From Proales similis (taxonomy: Eukaryota; Rotifera; Eurotatoria; Ploima; Proalidae): DNA of 64,000 nt. The notes beneath the pieces were generated by a model that worked only from the letters and a program-made list of their open reading frames with translations, searched no databases and was not told where the DNA came from. The stretch is from NCBI GenBank assembly GCA_019059635.1, contig JAGVRJ010000001.1, positions 2,046,001 to 2,110,000 of the forward strand, written 5' to 3'. This document shows, in pieces, positions 47,376 through 59,300 of the stretch (its first letter is position 1; each line of letters opens with the position of its first letter). A program made the position numbers and the translations under genes.

Positions 47376-48923
47376 CTAGTATTTGATGTTGTCATTTATC
47401 CAGTCGACGTACTGGTCGATTTTGACAAAAATGCTTTGGAGAGCATTCGTTAGAAATTGAGATGCAGCATAGAGAGAGAGAGAGAGAAGTGGGTCCTCAC
47501 CCAGGCGCATGGTCGGTCGTGCATCCGTCAGAGTAGACGAGCATTCCAGCCATCACATATCGGTCCTGTCCGTTCACATTGCCGTTCACGTAGAGCGCTG
47601 AACCGTGGTCACCTTGGTAAATTGAAGATCAAATAAAGTATTGTATGGTCTAGAGAGACTTATCATGTCACCTGGGCACATAGCAGTCAAGTTGCTGTGG
47701 AAGTCAAATTCGCCTTTGAAAAGTGTAAAAAAAAAAGATATCAGTTCGTGATTTGGCTCTTGGTCAATTACCGGCACAGAACTGTCGGTTCCAGTCTCGC
47801 GTCTTTTCCGGGTGCATGTCGGCGCACATGGACGAATTGTAAAAGTCGTAAATTGCATCAACTAACCATGTTCGTCGATCCACATACGCATGGGCTGCAC
47901 CATAGCCCGCAACATAGCCAATCTGGTTGGGCGTCTCATAGATGCCGTTGGTCTTGTTGGGCAAGCAGGTAGGCTGCATGGTCTCTCCGAAAGGGATCTC
48001 GTAGTGCAGGCGAATGATGGCCAGGTCGTTCTGCAGGGTGACCGGGTCGTACTCGGGATGCTGGAGCAAAGGTGGGCCTTCAAGCCGGCTGGGTGTTCAC
48101 AGTGAGAGCGGTGTTCACTTACCACGATTATGTTCTCGAATTCGGCCATGTAGACATCTGGCATGTCGATTCCGAAATAGACCATAATGTTTGTAGCCAG
48201 AAAAATATTGTAGATCGATTCCAAGGACACAAATATGTTATTGGTTGTAACTTTTATCATGAAAGTCTGGCCATACCACCAGTCGTAGTACTCGTACTCT
48301 ATTTTAAAGCAATGTGCCGCGGTTAAAAGATGACGTCGATTTAATATGGTAACAGCGCAATGATCCCATTCATCGGCAATCACTTTCTCATCAAGAATTT
48401 CAGCCAAGGTATAATAATAAAACTCCATCAAGCCGAAAGCAGGCCAACTGTGTTCAGTAGCCGTTTTCCCTCTTTTGGTGGCCGTCGGTTGATAATAGGT
48501 CATGCCGCACTCTGTCATACACAAAATGGTCATTACGAAATGGCCGAATGCGAGCCAAAAGTACGCACTCACCGTCACAATGATCGCGTCCGTTGCCCAC
48601 AAATCCGTAGTTGCACAGGCATTCGGCATAGAAGCCGCGGTTGAAGCAGGTGGCATTCGCATGGCAGGTTGTGAACCAGCATGGATCTTAAATCCAAATA
48701 TCAGCTGCGAAGGAAGCAAAAGGAGCCTTCAGGTTTGTGATTTACTTATTCCCAGCACTGCTGTTGATATTGAAGCGCAAATCACTAAAACTCCGAGGAG
48801 GACACAGCCTGCTACGAGAACGCCGACGAGCAATTCCTTATTTTTGGCCATTTGGCCCTTGACACTGCTGCCTTTGTTGAATTCTTGCGGTTTTTCAAGG
48901 CCCTGTTCGCCTGTTTCACTCAT
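47376..48923 (-). CDS. Membrane-anchored EGF plus serine protease homologue 1, catalytic Ser lost, 393 aa
   Basis: Seven exons (48746-48923, 48573-48686, 48123-48511, 47772-48060, 47672-47713, 47501-47612, 47376-47433) sum to 394 codons. A cytosolic start and one membrane helix (LLVGVLVAGCVLLGVLVICA) make it type II; then one EGF-like domain (six Cys, CNYGFVGNG), then a chymotrypsin fold. His57 is present (LTAAHC) and Asp102 is present (NDLAIIRL), but the GDSGGP motif reads GDHGSAL, so Ser195 is His. There is no R|IVGG activation site. It is therefore a non-catalytic homologue, probably a binding or regulatory protein at the cell surface. Ends in the usual C-terminal helix (YVDWINDNI). Confidence 0.85.
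47380..47601 (-). repeat. Identical 3' block, partner of 49339-49560
   Basis: About 222 bp covering the last intron, the last exon and most of the penultimate exon of homologue 1. I see no mismatch with the partner, although the intron next to it is unrelated in sequence between the genes. Confidence 0.85.
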
Positions 48924-49334
48924 TTCGACAGCTTTTTCTGAAAAATGTTTTAGAAAAATCTAATTTTTTGCGCTTTTATACAAAGCAGTCAGCATGCTTT
49001 TCAAAACGCGATCAGTCCATTCGGGCCTTTCAAGATTTTGTTTGAACCAGTGCTCATCACGCGTCGCTAGATTCTCAATTAAAATCGTGTTCAAAAAATA
49101 TTAAGTTTCAATTTGTCTGCCAGCGGGAATTCGTAAATAATTTGCCAATTTAATGCTTATCTTGAAAACAAACACATCGACAGACAGCAGCCAGATGAAG
49201 ACTGAGACCCGGTTGAAGCTGTGCTCAATAATTGAAGCTGACGCCAAAAAGCGAAATGCAAACTAAATATTTTATTAGGGCAGATTTTTAGTTTATAAAA
49301 CCTGAATTGAAAAAGCAAAAGAGAAAAGCTTAGA
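48924..49334. other. Intergenic between the two protease homologues
   Basis: Promoter of homologue 1 and 3' flank of homologue 2. AT-rich, nothing else seen. Confidence 0.5.
48974..48981 (-). promoter_or_regulatory. TATA-like box of protease homologue 1
   Basis: GTATAAAAG on the minus strand, about 50 bp upstream of the start codon. Confidence 0.5.
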
Positions 49335-50913
49335 TTAATATTTGATGTTGTCATTTATCCAGTCGACGTACTGGTCGATTTTGACAAAAATGCTTTGGAG
49401 AGCATTCGTTAGAAATTGAGATGCAGCATAGAGAGAGAGAGAGAGAAGTGGGTCCTCACCCAGGCGCATGGTCGGTCGTGCATCCGTCAGAGTAGACGAG
49501 CATTCCAGCCATCACATATCGGTCCTGTCCGTTCACATTGCCGTTCACGTAGAGCGCTGAGCCATCGTCGCCTTAAAATGTGAGAAATAGATGAAATTGG
49601 ACAAGTTCTGATTAAAGGCCTCTAGAACTTACCTGGACAGACAGCAGTTAGATTTCCATGCATATCATATTCACCTTGTTACGCCCATGAGGATATCTGG
49701 CTTTATATGGAGGTTATCAAGCACATCTAATTACCGGCACAGAACTGTCGGTTCCAGTCTCGCGTCTTTTCCGAGTGCATGCCGGCGCACATTGATGAAT
49801 TGTAGAAATTAACAATCGAATCGTGAAGATAATCCCTTTCACCTTGGGAAGCATGAGTTGAGCCATAGCCCGCAACATAGCCAATCTGGTTGGGCGTCTC
49901 ATAGATGCCGTTGGTCTTGTTGGGCAAGCAGGTAGGCTGCATGGTCTCTCCGAAAGGGATCTCGTAGTGCAGGCGAATGATGGCCAGGTCGTTCTGCAGT
50001 GTGACCGGGTCGTACTCGGGATGCTGGAGCCAAAGTGGGCCTTCAAGTCGCTTGGGTTCACAGTGAGAGCGGTGTTCACTTACCACGATTATGTTCTCGA
50101 ATTCGGCCATGTAGACATCTGGCATGTCGACTCCGTAATAGACCATAATGTTTGTTGAAAGGTAAATGTTGAAGATCGCCTCTAGATCAGTGTAGAAGTT
50201 GTTGGTCGTGACTTTCAGGGTGAATGACTGGCCATACCACCAGTCGTAGTACTCGAACTCTTTTTTAAAGCAATGGGCCGCGGTTAAAAGATGACGCTGG
50301 TTGATGATAGTAACAGCACAATTGCTCCACGAATAGACAAGCATTTTTTCTTCAAGAATTTCAGCAAACGTTTGGTAATAAAATTCCAAAAGGCCGAAAG
50401 CAGGCCAACTGTGCAGTTTAGCTTGTCCAGCCTGCTTGGCCGCGGTTGGCTGATAATAGGTTATGCCGCACTCTGTCACTCTCAAAGTTATCAAAAAATG
50501 ACCGAATGTGAGCCAACAGAGCGCACTCACCTTCACACTCGTCACGTCCGTTGCCCACAAATCCGTAGTTGCACAGGCATTCGGCATAGAAGCCGCGGTT
50601 GAAGCAGGTGGCGTTCGCATGGCAGGTTGCGAACCAGCAGGGACCTTAAGTTTGTAGATCTCCTCAAGCTTTCCGCTATCTTTCTACTGCAAACTGGTTT
50701 ACTTGTTCCAAATATTGCAGTCAGCGCCGAGGCAGAAGCGAGCCCTATCACCGCCAGAACAGCCACAAAGCCGACGATCACTGCTATTACAATCAGCTTG
50801 CTCTTTCTTCTACTGCCACTCGCAGTCGGTATAAGATGGTTGATGTTAGCAGGATCCTCGGCCATGCCTAGACTTGATTTTCTTGCTTCCACTTTGTTTT
50901 CTGTTTCTTGCAT
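49335..50913 (-). CDS. Membrane-anchored EGF plus serine protease homologue 2, catalytic Ser lost, 404 aa
   Basis: Seven exons (50703-50913, 50531-50644, 50084-50472, 49735-50023, 49633-49674, 49460-49571, 49335-49392) sum to 405 codons; six have the same lengths as in homologue 1. Type II helix (LIVIAVIVGFVAVLAVIGLA), EGF-like domain, chymotrypsin fold with LTAAHC and NDLAIIRL, but GDDGSAL where GDSGGP is expected: Ser195 is Asp. No activation site. Start chosen at 50913 because a TATA-like box lies at 50961-50968, downstream of the alternative Met at 50988. A tandem duplicate of homologue 1. Confidence 0.85.
49339..49560 (-). repeat. Identical 3' block, partner of 47380-47601
   Basis: Second copy of the 222-bp block, in homologue 2. 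Confidence 0.85.
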
Positions 50914-50960
50914 TTTTTCGTTTCGACTTTTATTTCGCTTTTTTCTTCTTTTTTTGCTAT

Positions 50961-50968
50961 TTTTATAC
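50961..50968 (-). promoter_or_regulatory. TATA-like box of protease homologue 2
   Basis: TATAAAAA on the minus strand about 50 bp upstream of ATG 50913, the same spacing as in homologue 1; this decides the start. Confidence 0.5.
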
Positions 50969-51705
50969 ATTTGTCGAGGGTTACGCAAACAGGCGTTAAA
51001 GGAATCTAGTTTAAAACGAGGCGTGTAGTCAATAAGCCTTTATGCCAGTCGCAAGCAGACGCAATCAAGTCCTTGATTCTCATCTGAATAGCTTATACCG
51101 CATTTCTCATTTACGCTGTCTAATCATGCCTGCTCTAATCGGGGCCCAGAAGTAGCAAAAATTAATTAGAAATGGAGCCTGTGGCTTTTGCCCTATATTC
51201 TGCGAATTTCGAACAAAAAAAAGGGCAAGTTGGACTTGAAACTTGAATTTTTTTTTTAAATTTTGCCTTGTTTCATGGTCGAAGTTGGAATTTTCCGATA
51301 ATTCGATTGAATAAAAGCACTGTCATGTGTTCTCTAATGTTCGAAAATGTGGATTCCTCCAGCCGCTCTCATTACTTTCAAATCTTGGCCAATAACTAAA
51401 AGGCTGTGGAGACAGCGGTGCTTGGGTCGATGGGGCGAATTCGATCTATTTGAATAAATGCACTAAATGAGGCTTGAGTTGCCGATTGAACAGACGAGTT
51501 GATTAACAAGATTAAAGCCCACGTACAATGTGTGATCTAGACTGGCATGGCCGACTTATGACCTGAAATTTGATCTTGTAGGTTAGCATTTGAAAATGCA
51601 CATGCGTGGATTGAGCCCACATGGAAGTGGAGGCTCAGTTGGGCTAATACGCCACTTGACAGCCTCGTCATGTTCAGTGGATTGATGGGCTGAGACACAT
51701 ATTGC

Positions 51706-51714
51706 ATAAATAGC
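51706..51714 (+). promoter_or_regulatory. TATA-like box of the mosaic gene
   Basis: CATAAATAG about 50 bp upstream of ATG 51760. Confidence 0.4.
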
Positions 51715-51759
51715 GGCAATCAAGAAGCCGTTTTCATCTTGGCTACCGCAAAAGTAAAA

Positions 51760-54700
51760 ATGAAGTCAATTTTAAATCAACTAGTTGTGCTAGGCTGTGT
51801 TCTGATGCGTCTACAGCCTGCAGGTAAGAGCGCATTGTTCTCGTTCGAGATCGCCAGCTCTAGAGAGAAATAAAATTCACAGAGAGCATTTATTGCTACC
51901 AGTGCAATGGAAACTGGGCTGCATGCAACGATCCGGTCGACTTGAATGCTATTCAGTGGAATAAAGAACCATGCCGTGGCTCGTGCTACGTTTACTGCAA
52001 CCCCAACGACGGCAACAGTAACTTGACTCTTGCTTTTTGACTGCTTGCGCTTCTCCGAATAATTCGCTCGTCAGAGCCGTACCGTGGCTGTACAACTGGC
52101 AGTGCTATCGAAGCTTATGGAGGACAAAGCGGATCCGTAACACAGGGCGGAATCACCTACAACTTGTGCACATCTGAACTGTGAGCAGAGCGACCGACAG
52201 TTTGGGCTTAATTTTCTTTCATTTGGCGTCTTCACTTGCAGTTGCAATTCATTCAATTCGGCCTGTTCGACTGGAGGAACAACACTGAGCCCGTCCACCG
52301 CAGCATCTACACTGGCATCCACTGCCTCAAGTGTGGCTCCCGGAGGCATTTGTCCTCCATGCCAAAACAATGGCATTCTCATTTCCAGCAACCCCTGCAG
52401 CTGCTCATGCGTCACTCCTTTTACAGGTAGCTGATGTCACCACCACTTATCTGTTCTCGTTTTATTCTAAATCAATTGATCTAGGCTCTGATTGCTCAAC
52501 ATGTAAGTAGCCGAACCGCTTGTTTCTTAAAATAAATATTTATTTGCAAATGAGCAGTGGACTGCTCTTTGCCTGAAATAAGCGCCTGCGCAAACGCTGA
52601 TTGCTCTGCCCCGGCTGCAGTTCAATATTGCCCGAGAACTTGCAACAATCCAGCTTGCGCATGTAATCAGAAAAATATTTCAAAAATTTTTCATTCTTTG
52701 AATCGAAGTATAAAATTATCTAGCGACACTCGCGCCCACTGGTCCGACTGACTCGACCTTGGCGCCCACTGGCCCGACCGATTCAACCCTGGCGCCCACT
52801 GGCCCGACCGATTCAACCTTGGCACCCACTGGCCCGACCGATTCAACCTTGGCGCCCACTGGCCCGACTGACTCGACCTTGGCGCCCACTGGCCCGACCG
52901 ATTCAACCTTGGCACCCACTGGCCCGACTGACTCGACCTTGGCGCCCACTGGCCCGACTGACTCGACCTTGGCACCCACTGGCCCGACTGACTCGACCCT
53001 GGCGCCCACTGGCCCGACCGATTCAACCCTGGCGCCCACTGGCCCGACCGACTCGACTGGTCCATGTTCTCCTTGTCAAAATGGCGGCACCCAAACCTCA
53101 ACCAGTCCTTGTACATGCAGCTGTCTTACTCCGTATACAGGTAAATTTGGCTTTGCTGAAAACTTTGCTCTTTTTCTGTCCACTTACTCCCACTGTGTTT
53201 TAGGGTCCGACTGCTCTGTGCGTAAGTCATCAAAGATTTCTCACTACTGAATGGCTCATCTCGAATGCTGAATTCAAGTCGACTGCTCCCTTCCCGAGAT
53301 CGAGGCCTGTTCAGTTGCAGATTGCTCATATCCCGTGTCTGTGCGAATCTGTCCCAAGACTTGTAACAATCCTGCATGCTCAGGTCAACTGGTTTCTATT
53401 ATCAGCCGAATTTATTCACCAACACTAATATGATTCAAAAGGCTCGACCTTGGCTCCCACTGGCCCGACCGATTCAACCCTGGCGCCCACTGGCCCGACC
53501 GATTCAACCTTGGCGCCCACTGGCCCGACTGACTCGACCTTGGCGCCCACTGGCCCGACCGACTCGACCTTGGCGCCCACTGGCCCGACTGACTCGACCT
53601 TGGCACCCACTGGCCCGACCGATTCAACCTTGGCGCCCACTGGCCCGACTGACTCGACCTTGGCGCCCACTGGCCCGACCGACTCGACCTTGGCGCCCAC
53701 TGGCCCGACCGACTCGACCTTGGCGCCCACTGGCCCGACTGACTCGACCTTGGCACCCACTGGTCCGACCGATTCAACCCTGGCGCCCACTGGCCCGACC
53801 GACTCGACTGGTCCATGTTCTCCTTGTCAAAATGGCGGCACCCAAACCTCAACCAGTCCTTGTACATGCAGCTGTCTTACTCCGTATACAGGTAAATTTG
53901 GCTTTGCTGAAAACTTTGCTCTTTTTCTGTCCACTTACTCCCACTGTGTTTTAGGGTCCGACTGCTCTGTGCGTAAGTCATCAAAGATTTCTCACTACTG
54001 AATGGCTCATCTCGAATGCTGAATTCAAGTCGACTGCTCCCTTCCCGAGATCGAGGCCTGTTCAGTTGCAGATTGCTCATATCCCGTGTCTGTGCGAATC
54101 TGTCCCAAGACTTGTAACAATCCTGCATGCTCAGGTCAACTGGTTTCTATAATCAGCCGAATTTATTCACCAACACTAATACGATTCAAAAGGCTCGACC
54201 CTGGCGCCCACTGGCCCGACCGATTCAACCTTGGCACCCACTGGTCCGACTGACTCGACCTTGGCGCCCACTGGCCCGACTGACTCAACCCTGGCGCCCA
54301 CTGGCCCGACTGACTCGACCTTGGCACCCACTGGCCCGACTGACTCGACCCTGGCGCCCACTGGCCCGACCGACCCGACTGGTCCATGTTCTCCTTGTCA
54401 AAATGGCGGCACCCAAACCTCAACCAGTCCTTGTACATGCAGCTGTCTTACTCCGTATACAGGTAAATTTGGCTAAGCAGAAAACTTTACTTCTCTTCTG
54501 TCCACTTACTCTTACTGTGTTCTAGGGTCCGACTGCTCTGTGCGTAAGTCATCAAAGATTTCTCACTACTGAATGGCTCATCTCGAATGCTGAATTCAAG
54601 TCGACTGCTCCCTTCCCGAGATCGAGGCCTGTTCAGTTGCAGATTGCTCATATCCCGTGTCTGTGCGAATCTGTCCCAAGACTTGTAACAATCCTGCATG

Positions 54701-55894
54701 CTCAGGTCAACTGGTTTCTATAATCAGCCGAATTTATTCACCAACACTAATACGATTCAAAAGGCTCGACCCTGGCGCCCACTGGCTCGACTGATTCGAC
54801 TCTGTTTCCCACCGCATCCACTGATTCTAGTTTGGCGCCGACTAGTAGCGTTGCATATCGAAACTTTCTCATTTATTATCCGTCGTTTGAGATTGTGTCG
54901 ATTTAAAGTTTTGAGTGCAATCGCAAATTTTTGATTCTTTTCAATCATAATCACGCTCGGAGCATTACCTGGGGCCTAGACCTTTTTGCATAACTTTGCA
55001 TGAAATTTAAAGATCCGAGTCGAATTCTTGTGGTCTCTTTGAGTCTTGATATGGATCCGAGTAAAACAGTTTGTTTTAGCCGATCTCTTGTCGCAAGACT
55101 TTAATTTTCGAGTTTCTCATCGGTATCTTAAGTCACCACACGTACGTATCCCAATCTTGTGGCAAATGTCTACTCAAACTGAAACAAACAATTTTAACCA
55201 AAAGCTTGCAACATTCCTTGCAAGTACGGCTCGGTGGCCGATCTTGGCCTCGGCAATTGTGCATGCAACTGCTTTGAAAATATTGCCGGCGCAGACTGCT
55301 CGTTAGTGAAGGATCCGAACACTGCTGATCCATCGATTTGCTCCATTCTGCCGTGCGACGATGATTTCGTGATCGGCACATGGTAAAGCGCGCAAATCGC
55401 ACGTCAAACCTAAATCTGAATCGAATCGAAAATAGCCCGATAAAATGCCTGATTAACGGAGGAGCGACCAGCACTGCCAGTGCGTCGACCACAGATCGTA
55501 AGAAAAAGCGCATGCCTTCTCATGAATTGTCTCTAACTGTCGCTTACTCGTCGCGAGCAGCCTGCGCCGGTGTCTACTGTCTCTACGGAACGCTCAACAA
55601 CCTTGGCGGTGGTGTGTGCGAATGCAATTGCCCGCCAAATTTGACAGGGCCGGGATGCAGCCAAGTGCAAGACCCGAACCAACCAGATCCGTCGATTTGT
55701 AAGTTGAGCCATCTAAATTGGACTAGCTTAAATGTGACTCTTCATTTCGCCTCACTGGCCACAATCAGGTCCGTTCGTTGACTGTACCGACATTGAATCA
55801 AAGAAACTTTGGTAAGCGCAACATCGTCGATCAGAGCAGACCACCTGTTTGTCTAACCCGCTTACTTTGCAGCCCGGTCACATGCATTCTTTAG
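51760..55894 (+). CDS. Secreted mosaic protein: Ly6-like, EGF-like and ShKT domains with decapeptide repeats, 868 aa
   Basis: Twenty-one exons from 51760-51823 to 55873-55894 (main ones 51883-52017, 52075-52180, 52242-52426, 52558-52662, 52724-53140, 53279-53383, 53442-53891, 54030-54134, 54193-54462, 54601-54705, 54764-54844, 55205-55382, 55561-55698; 18-bp exons at 52485, 53204, 53955 and 54526) sum to 869 codons. Signal peptide; a Ly6/uPAR-like domain beginning CYQC and ending LCN; then a cassette of a Cys-rich EGF-like unit (CSPCQNGG, CSCSC), a 6-residue exon (GSDCS) and a ShKT unit of six Cys (DCSLPEIEAC...CPKTCNNPAC), repeated four times and separated by 11, 12, 6 and 1-2 copies of a Pro/Thr/Gly/Asp/Ser decapeptide; then two diverged EGF-like units and a final Cys-rich tail. 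No membrane segment. ShKT domains occur in worm surface proteins, metalloproteases and cnidarian peptides; no function is claimed. One intron (54845-55204) is longer than the rest. Confidence 0.82.
52733..53061 (+). repeat. 30-bp coding repeat array 1 (11 units)
   Basis: Units of GGCCCGACYGAYTCRACCYTGG plus CGCCCACT, 30 bp, encoding GPTDSTLAPT. Variation is only at synonymous third positions. Confidence 0.95.
53443..53812 (+). repeat. 30-bp coding repeat array 2 (12 units)
   Basis: Same unit as array 1, in the next cassette. Confidence 0.95.
54197..54381 (+). repeat. 30-bp coding repeat array 3 (6 units)
   Basis: Same unit; the last copy reads TDPT instead of TDST. Confidence 0.95.
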
Positions 55895-56386
55895 ATGGAC
55901 GGCAGATAGGAATTTGTTTATTCAATAAATACTTTCGAGCAACTTAAACGGGTCGGCACAAGTTGAAGAGGCGGGCGTTGCGCGAACAATTGAACCGGAT
56001 GGAGAACAGGAGGGGGGAAGTTAAGAGAGCGAATGGCAAGCTCGCAGAGCTCTGGGTGCTCGAACTGCGCCCATCACGCTCACCTTGTGTTCTGTATCGC
56101 TTCTGCCGTTTATTCTCGTTATTATGAATTCATTTAACTCATAATCTGCTCTAATCAAATAATCATTCACTTTTTGCACTGTTTTGATTTTGAATCACAC
56201 ACACACACACTGAGGCCGATCTACAAAGAGAACAAAGAGCAGAGAAGAGCGCATAAGCGTCGGTTTTAGATAAGAAGCGGGAGGCAATATAAAGCTCGAG
56301 CAAGCCAACAGGCAGAGAGAGAGAGAGAGAGTGAGCACACAAACGCAATAATGTTCACACGATTGGTAGATGCGCTCGACTAGAGA
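55895..56386. other. Intergenic
   Basis: 490 bp with a CA run at 56197-56210 and a GA run near 56312-56330 just upstream of CNK; no coding sequence seen. Confidence 0.5.
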
Positions 56387-59300
56387 ATGAATTCCAAGTT
56401 GCTAGACGTGAATTGCTGGTCGGCTCGAAGCTGCGCCCAATGGGCCAAAGGTAAGCGCTGATGATGCAAGAGGCCAAAGTGTGACCGCAACAGTCACGTT
56501 CAGGTTTGAGTGCGGAGATGGGCGAGCAGGCGAAAGAATTCGAATTGCTCGGCCTCAACGGCGAACGCTTGACTCAGCTTGATCTGCATAGAATCGATGC
56601 GCTGTTCAACACGAGTTCGCTTGAATGCAAGATTAGCCTTCACCGATCAATACGCAGCCTGATCGAGACAGTAATTACACACAGAGCCTGAATGGCCGTC
56701 GTCTGTCGGCTCTAATTCCGAGCAATCTCAAGGTCGATGACCTGAAACGGGACACGCTGGTCAGTTTGGTGTTTGCACTCAAGAGTCGATTTGTTCGCTT
56801 GAACAACTGCCTCGCGCACATGCTCGACTGTGCGAACGGGCCACAGTGTCATGTCTGTGACCGACATCGGCATCAGTTCATCTCGAGCATGAGTGCTGCT
56901 TCTGTTCACTACAGAAAGCTGCTTGCCTGGCTTGTCAAGTAAATTTGAATTTCGAATCGCCCAACTCGGCTGCATTATAAATGCCCAGCAAGGCTTCCGT
57001 TCACACAAATTGACGAGTTCAATTTGTTCAGGCAACAGCTTCACGAACGATTCAAATTGGTGCTCAGGCAAATGAGATTCAAAATCGACACGGCCTGGTC
57101 TCAGAGCATGACCGATAACGTAGGCGCGATTTAAACACAACTAAATTTGAACATAACAAGCGCTTGTTTCCTCAAGTTGGTGGGGCTCGTCAAATTGTGC
57201 GATCGCTTGCTCGCATTGTGCGAAACCAATTGCCAAGACGACCACGTTTCAGTGGCCTACAATCACTCAAAAGTAGAACGAGTGAAAATTCATCGTAAAC
57301 ATGAACAACAGCCGCTGGTAAGTGTACTTGCCGTGTTTGAAGCGACCAAGGATTGAAACACGAGCCGACCTTCCAGGGTATTTGTCTGGTCTCGATCATG
57401 GACGGAGTGCAAACCATTGGCGACATACTAAAAGAGGTTTGGCGGTCTTGCATCTTTATATGTTCGACACAGCGAGTCGCCTTAATCGTCGTTTATTTGC
57501 TGAATAAAGTCGGCGGCCGACCACTGTCTCAGTCTGAATGTAGAGGACGACATTCTGGCGATCAATAACCAGCTTGTGCTCGGCTGGCACCAAGACGCCG
57601 TTCAAAGGTACATGGACGCTTTGCTCGCCAATGGCGACCGATTCAGTCTTTTGGTGCGCAAAATGCCCGTCGAGAACAAGAGCCTGCTCAAACAGCACAA
57701 GCAGAAGCTGAGAGAGAGGAGGCGACACCACTCGTTCTCGGACCTCTTTCACAGGTGACTAGACCGGGCGACGTTTTAGAATTCAGAATCTAACCACCGA
57801 CCAAGCAATGAAATGGAGGACTCGAGCGATGACCAAGACTACGATCAAGATGACGATGACGACGACGACGACGACGACGAAGAGGACGAAGAGGAGGAGG
57901 AAATGGCCAATTTGATGGCCAATCGTCGTCGCCGAACGTCAGGCCTGCTTGCCGGCATGATGCGCGACAAAATAAAAGTGTCGACGAGGCGGGCAAAATT
58001 GCCAAACAACTCAAACAGCGAGTCGGAGGAAGGCGGCCTTGGAAGCGGCCTGTTGCGTATAGTTCGCTCGATGCACAGTCTGTTCTCGTTTGAACGCTCT
58101 AGATCGCGTTCAGCTTCCATAGACGCCGGCCGACTGAACGAGACGGCCAACTGCGAGGAGAAGAGCTTCGCTCCGAGCTCGTTGAAGAGCAGTCGAAAAA
58201 GTACGATTCGTTGTTTAAACGCTTTAAATCCGATGGCAGACTCGTTGCCGTTCAAAGCCTAGTCCCTTCTGAGCTTGCTTGCTTGCCGTCCGGCTAGTTG
58301 TCAGCCTTGACCGCTTTTTCCATACTCAATGATCTCTGCTCATCCTTTTGCTATAACTAACTCTAATCGCACTTGGCTCGCATGCGAGTTCTTGTAAACA
58401 ATAAAAGCCGTCGTCTAGTTGATCTGTTGTGCATGTTGTGCTTTCGTGCTAATCGGTTGCTCTCTTGTTGTCTGATCTCTTTGTGCCTGCCTCTGCGCTC
58501 CTTGTTGTGCCCAAGGCCGGTCTATAGTCCAACGCCTAAATCATTGAAACGTTAGACTCACAGCAAAGCGAAGAAGAGCCGTCGCCCAGTCATCTTCAGT
58601 CAAGGCCGGCCGAATCGGTAATTCAATCGACGCGAAAAGAAAAAACTGTGCCAGTGCGGCTAACCAGTGTTGGCGTTTGAACACAGGCGGCAGTTAACAA
58701 GCGGAGTAGCAGTTCGAGCTCCACGCACGGCCTGAACAGAGGCGGCACCGATGAGTTTAGCGGTGAGCTGGAGAGCAAGCTGAACGCAATCAATGCGAAC
58801 ATGGCCAAAAAGCCGCCAGTGAACAAGAAAGCCTACAAAGTGAGTCTAAAGCCGACCATGCAAGGCTGGCTCTACAAGCGCAAGCACGGCCTCAAGTCGA
58901 GCACTTCAAGTCTGAATCTAATCGGCGCGGGCACTCCGATTGTGAGAAACTACACAAAATACAAAAAGTGCTGGTGCGTGCTCACACGCGACTACATAAC
59001 GTTCTACAAACACGCGGACGATAAGCTGCCCAAAGACTTTCTGCTGCTCAAGGACTTTAGCTTGTCAAGCAGCCAGGAGCACAAGCGCGGCTTCGTAGTC
59101 TTTGACAAGATAAAACAGATCGAGCACGAGTTCTATTCGGACAGCGACGACGAGTTCAGGCAATGGACTCGTTTCCTTAGAGAGTTGTCGTCGCATTCGT
59201 CCGACACTTGCAACGAGTCGCTCGGCGAGAAACGGCTCAGAGCTGAGCGGCAATATTCAATTCAGACGGCGCCGTCGAGCCCGGGCCCGACAAGATCGGG

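Larger units (their letters stand above)
50914..51759. other. Intergenic, divergent promoters
   Basis: Between protease homologue 2 (-) and the mosaic gene (+). No coding sequence supported. Confidence 0.5.
53062..54763 (+). repeat. Cassette-level tandem duplication in the mosaic gene
   Basis: The segment from TGGTCCATGTTCTCC (53059, 53809, 54379) through the EGF exon, 18-bp exon, ShKT exon and following intron recurs three times almost base for base, including introns; spacing is about 750 and 570 bp, the difference being the number of 30-bp units. Confidence 0.9.

Noticed and set aside
52691-53954. Long ORFs in other frames over the 30-bp arrays (RPLARP-type and QWAPRSSQSG-type)
   Set aside because: A repeat length divisible by three leaves all frames open; only the frame linking signal peptide, EGF and ShKT exons makes sense.
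52733-54381. Regular 30-bp spacing reminiscent of a CRISPR array
   Set aside because: Contiguous tandem repeats without spacers, in frame, in a eukaryotic gene.
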